Shown one piece after another: positions 24,843 to 27,237 of a stretch of DNA of 27,237 nucleotides. The stretch covers positions 1 to 27,237 of the forward strand of contig VFKO01000003.1 of assembly GCA_009885515.1 (NCBI GenBank), given 5' to 3'. This stretch comes from Rhodobiaceae bacterium (GTDB lineage Bacteria > Pseudomonadota > Alphaproteobacteria > Micropepsales > Micropepsaceae). Every line of letters starts with the position of its first letter. Position 1 is the stretch's first letter. A program made the translations under genes and the position numbers. The notes under the pieces are model-generated. The model ran no database searches. It saw nothing but the letters and a program-made list of their open reading frames with translations, and had not been told where the DNA came from.

Positions 24843-25335
24843 CAACGTTTGCGGGCTTTCCAGATTTATCAACGATCATTGCACTGTATTCCGCTTCCGC
24901 GCAAAGAGTTCCATTTACAAATGCCTCTGCAGAAAAGCGCCACACCGGTTTTCTTGTACGAAGTATCTTTACGGGTAGCATGAGCACGTCACCAGGTACG
25001 ACCGGGTGCCGAAATCGCGCTCGATCAATTGACATGAAATACACAAGCTTTTCCCCGGCGCGTACGCCCAAGGAATGCATGACCAGCGCACCTGATGTCT
25101 GCGCCATGGCCTCCACAATCAGGACGCCGGGCATGATCGGATGCCCAGGAAAGTGTCCGGAAAAAATAGGGTCGCTCATCGATACTGTTTTGACACCCGT
25201 GGCGCTTTCGTTGGGTACGATGTCGATCATGCGGTCAATCAAAAGCATTGGCGGACGATGCGGCAATAGCTCCATCAACCGCAGAACATCGGCACCTGCT
25301 AGGGTCTGACTAATCTTGGCTTCCGCTGCGCTCAT
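24835..25335 (-). CDS. fabZ: 3-hydroxyacyl-ACP dehydratase FabZ
   Basis: A 166-residue hot-dog-fold dehydratase of fatty-acid elongation. The active-site segment GHFPGHPIMPGVLIVEAMAQ supplies the His and Glu. LLPHRPPMLLIDR and VYFMSIDRARFRHPVVPGD are family segments. The ATG at 25335 gives an N-terminal extension of about 15 residues before the conserved core and overlaps the end of lpxD by 26 bases; AAGG lies upstream. It competes with LpxA for 3-hydroxyacyl-ACP, and their neighbouring genes are the common arrangement. Confidence 0.96.
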   Translation of the reverse strand: MSAAEAKISQTLAGADVLRLMELLPHRPPMLLIDRMIDIVPNESATGVKTVSMSDPIFSGHFPGHPIMPGVLIVEAMAQTSGALVMHSLGVRAGEKLVYFMSIDRARFRHPVVPGDVLMLPVKILRTRKPVWRFSAEAFVNGTLCAEAEYSAMIVDKSGKPANVDV

Positions 25336-26362
25336 TTTTACCTTGCTTCCCCTTCGCCAGACGCGACACGACGCCTACTTCACGTCGCCATTGCTCGATC
25401 GGTCGCGCGGGAAATCCACCATAGACCTTCCCGCCTTCAAGCGAGCGCGAAACACCAGACTTGGCAGCAACATACGCTCCTTGGCCAATGTTAACATGGT
25501 CTGCAACCCCGGTTTGACCGCCAATCACTACGAAATCCCCAATATCACAACTTCCGGAGATCCCCACTTGCGACACAATAATGCATCTGCGGCCGATCCG
25601 GGTGTTGTGTCCAATCTGAACTGAATTATCGATTTTCGTACCTTCACCAACAATCGTATCAGCAAGCGCGCCCCGGTCGATGGTCACGTTTGCGCCAATT
25701 TCTACGTCATCTTGGATGATTACACGGCCAAGCTGGGGAATCTTATAGTGACCCTCACTAGTGCCCACAAATCCAAAGCCATCCTGTCCAATTCGAGCAC
25801 CTACATGCACAATGCAGCGGTCGCCAACCAGTGCATGGCTTATTGAAGCATGCGCGCCAATAGAGGTGCCACGTCCAATTCGCACCCCACGTCCGATGAC
25901 AGCAGAGCTTCCAATGATGCTGCCCGATCCAATCTCTACGTTTTCACCAAGAAAGGCACCGGGTGCCACGATCGTGTCAGCCCCCACTCGGACTGAATCG
26001 GCGATGAGCCGCAGCGGTCCAAGGCCTGCGGGCCAGAAGCAGCCGGCTGTGGGGTAGAAGGCTGCTGCAAGCTTGGCAAAGGCTAGCGCCGGCTGACGGC
26101 AAACCAAAGCAACACAGCCCAGCGGAGCGAACCTGGCAAGTACTTCTGAAACAAAAACTGCTCCGGCGCGGGTTGTTCTCAACGCCGACTGGAATTTCAC
26201 CCCGTCGCAATAGGACACTTGATTCCAATCAGCTCGATCCAGCGGCGCCACATCTTGCACCTCGCCCAGATTGGCGCCAGCCACCACCACCGCCCCAGTG
26301 AGGTTCTCGACCTGCGCTAGACTGAACGGACCGCGATTATCGTAGAATCTAGAATCTGCCAT
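25310..26362 (-). CDS. lpxD: UDP-3-O-(3-hydroxyacyl)glucosamine N-acyltransferase
   Basis: A 350-residue hexapeptide-repeat acyltransferase, third lipid A step (LpxC, the second, is not in the window). The N-terminal uridine-binding domain has SYCDGVKFQSAL and AVFVSEVL. The beta-helix runs from about VRVGADTIVAPGAFLGENV, with HVGARIGQDGFGF and the likely catalytic His in VQIGHNTRIG. GGFPARPIEQWRREV closes the core. The ATG at 26362 is preferred over one at 26371. The C terminus overlaps fabZ by 26 bases. A perfect palindrome lies directly upstream, between it and skp. Confidence 0.95.
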   Translation of the reverse strand: MADSRFYDNRGPFSLAQVENLTGAVVVAGANLGEVQDVAPLDRADWNQVSYCDGVKFQSALRTTRAGAVFVSEVLARFAPLGCVALVCRQPALAFAKLAAAFYPTAGCFWPAGLGPLRLIADSVRVGADTIVAPGAFLGENVEIGSGSIIGSSAVIGRGVRIGRGTSIGAHASISHALVGDRCIVHVGARIGQDGFGFVGTSEGHYKIPQLGRVIIQDDVEIGANVTIDRGALADTIVGEGTKIDNSVQIGHNTRIGRRCIIVSQVGISGSCDIGDFVVIGGQTGVADHVNIGQGAYVAAKSGVSRSLEGGKVYGGFPARPIEQWRREVGVVSRLAKGKQGKNERSGSQD

Positions 26363-26374
26363 AGCCCACAATAG

Positions 26375-26410
26375 ACGAAGGACCGGGTTTAGCTAAACCC
26401 GGTCCTTCGT
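26375..26410. repeat. Perfect 36-nt palindrome between skp and lpxD
   Basis: The 18 bases at 26375-26392 are exactly the reverse complement of 26393-26410 (core GGACCGGGTTTAG/CTAAACCCGGTCC), with no spacer. In RNA it would make a long stem with a minimal loop. It lies 22 bases after the skp stop and 12 bases before the lpxD ATG. No T tract follows on either strand, so it is not a standard intrinsic terminator. Confidence 0.9.
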
Positions 26411-26432
26411 AGCAACGTTACTGGCTCAAATT

Positions 26433-27107
26433 TTAGCCGCCTGGCTTGGCGGGAGCCGCACCAGGTTTGGTTGGAGCGGCGCCAGGTTTGGCTGGCTTTG
26501 CAGCAACCGGCGTAACCGTAACCTTTGGTAGCGACTTGTTAAGGCGATCAATCACCACATTCGTGATGTCCAATTCGGTTGCCCCCAACACCACGAGCCC
26601 GCGGTCGAGCAACAAGTTTGCCCGGCGCTCAGTCAACAATTTCTCAAGTATCGGGGCCAATGCACGTTCGATTTGTGTGCGGGCATTCGCCAATCCACCC
26701 TGTATCGATGCTTGCCGATCCTGGACTTTTTTCTGCAGTGCCTGACGCCGGTTCTCCAGCTCCTTCACTTTTGTTTGCCTTGCTTGTGGCGACAGAACAT
26801 CGGCCTGAGCTTGCAGTGCCTGAATGTCCGCCTGTATTTTTTTGTTTTCCGGAGCGAAATCAGTCTCCATTTTCTTCGCCAAAGCCTCGACCTGCTTATA
26901 CATGTCGACACCAACCGCAGACTTTCTCAATACCGTACCGCGATCGAGAAAAAGAATTGTTGCGGCAGGGGCGGGCTTGTTTGCCACAGCCGCCACCGGA
27001 GCGGCTGGCTTAGGCGGAACAGGCTGCGCCAAAGATGTACCAAAAGCGAATACAGATGCACTCACCGCGAATGCGGCCACGGCCCAACGGGCCTTTTTTG
27101 TAGTCAT
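26433..27107 (-). CDS. skp: Periplasmic chaperone Skp/OmpH family
   Basis: A 224-residue secreted OmpH/Skp-like chaperone for outer-membrane proteins. A signal peptide covers about residues 1-27 (AAFAVSASVFAFGTSLAQ). After a Pro/Ala-rich stretch come TILFLDRGTVLRKSAVG and a long charged, Gln-rich coiled-coil region (KKMETDFAPENKKIQADIQA through LENRRQALQKKVQDR). NLLLDRGLVVLGATELDIT then returns to the body domain, and the C terminus is a repetitive Lys/Pro/Gly/Ala tail. The ATG at 27107 has AGGAG nine bases upstream, which decides it against the in-frame ATG at 27176 inside bamA. Skp usually lacks such a Pro-rich tail in E. coli. It lies between bamA and lpxD, the standard order. Confidence 0.93.
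   Translation of the reverse strand: MTTKKARWAVAAFAVSASVFAFGTSLAQPVPPKPAAPVAAVANKPAPAATILFLDRGTVLRKSAVGVDMYKQVEALAKKMETDFAPENKKIQADIQALQAQADVLSPQARQTKVKELENRRQALQKKVQDRQASIQGGLANARTQIERALAPILEKLLTERRANLLLDRGLVVLGATELDITNVVIDRLNKSLPKVTVTPVAAKPAKPGAAPTKPGAAPAKPGG
26436..26495 (-). repeat. KPGAAP tail repeats at the Skp C terminus
   Basis: The last residues of Skp repeat KPGAAP-TKPGAAP-AKPGG, and the DNA shows near-identical copies of a unit containing CCAGGTTTGG. It is a short in-frame tandem repeat likely to vary in copy number between strains. Confidence 0.7.
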
Positions 27108-27129
27108 GACAATAATCTCCTGGAGCGGA

Positions 27130-27237
27130 TTAAAATTTCGTTCCTGCGCTGAAGCGGAAGGATTCCGTTTGGTCATAGTCTTCTTGGTTCAAGATCTGGG
27201 AGAAATCAAGGCGTACTGGACCAAAAGGCGAATTCCA
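27130..27237 (-). CDS. bamA: Outer-membrane assembly factor BamA, C-terminal end only
   Basis: The final 35 codons of a gene entering from the right edge. The translation begins WNSPFGPVRLDFSQIL and ends FRFSAGTKF before TAA at 27132-27130. This is the last beta strands of an Omp85 barrel, with GP(V/I)R(L/F)D and a terminal aromatic residue forming the beta-signal. Its place upstream of skp-lpxD-fabZ-lpxA supports BamA. The gap to skp is 22 bases. Confidence 0.88.
   Translation of the reverse strand, partial: WNSPFGPVRLDFSQILNQEDYDQTESFRFSAGTKF

Noticed and set aside
27081..27099. GGCCC-AAC-GGGCC followed by six T on the plus strand, a textbook intrinsic terminator shape
   Set aside because: It lies inside the skp signal-peptide coding sequence, read from the other strand, and no plus-strand gene runs into it. 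The T run is the Lys codons of MTTKKA; coincidence is the simplest explanation.

Overview
The window looks like a chromosomal housekeeping segment from a mid-GC alphaproteobacterium. Three things point there: the block bamA-skp-lpxD-fabZ-lpxA-lpxI-lpxB (LpxI instead of LpxH), the neighbourhood ppiD/trpE/trpG/trpDC/moaC/moeA/lexA/comEC/gltX/gltA, and a lexA promoter carrying the alphaproteobacterial SOS box GTTC-N7-GTTC. I cannot assign a genus. I see no tRNA, rRNA, CRISPR array, insertion sequence or phage gene.

Layout. (1) Positions 1-5910, minus strand: tpiA, then a tightly packed series rlpA, dacA, tmk, holB, tatD and an MBL-fold hydrolase that runs off the left edge. From dacA onward most junctions are ATGA/TAATG overlaps. 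(2) 5911-6141: divergent control region between tpiA and ppiD. (3) 6142-9533, plus: ppiD and trpE, translationally coupled. (4) 9531-11447, minus: an aldehyde dehydrogenase with a clear intrinsic terminator and, upstream of it, a small unknown membrane protein. This pair splits trpE from the other trp genes. (5) 11607-16005, plus: trpG, a fused trpD-trpC gene, moaC carrying an extra C-terminal helix-turn-helix, and moeA, nearly all with overlapping start/stop codons. (6) 16006-16860, plus: lexA behind two SOS boxes in opposite orientation. (7) 16802-19156, minus: comEC, whose 3' end overlaps lexA. (8) 19155-21993, plus: gltX and gltA. (9) 22010-27237, minus: bamA (3' end only), skp, lpxD, fabZ, lpxA, lpxI, lpxB.

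Working together: section 9 encodes the outer-membrane assembly and lipid A pathway from UDP-3-acyl-GlcN to lipid A disaccharide. Sections 3 and 5 convert chorismate to indole-glycerol phosphate except for the TrpF step (trpF, trpA and trpB are not in the window) and add two molybdenum-cofactor steps. Section 1 combines cell-wall remodelling (RlpA, DacA), dTMP kinase and the replication clamp-loader subunit delta'.

The least ordinary items are the in-frame TrpD-TrpC fusion, the MoaC-HTH fusion, the paired inverted LexA boxes and a perfect 36-nt palindrome between skp and lpxD. I did not find a convincing new multi-gene system; the fusions are the best leads.
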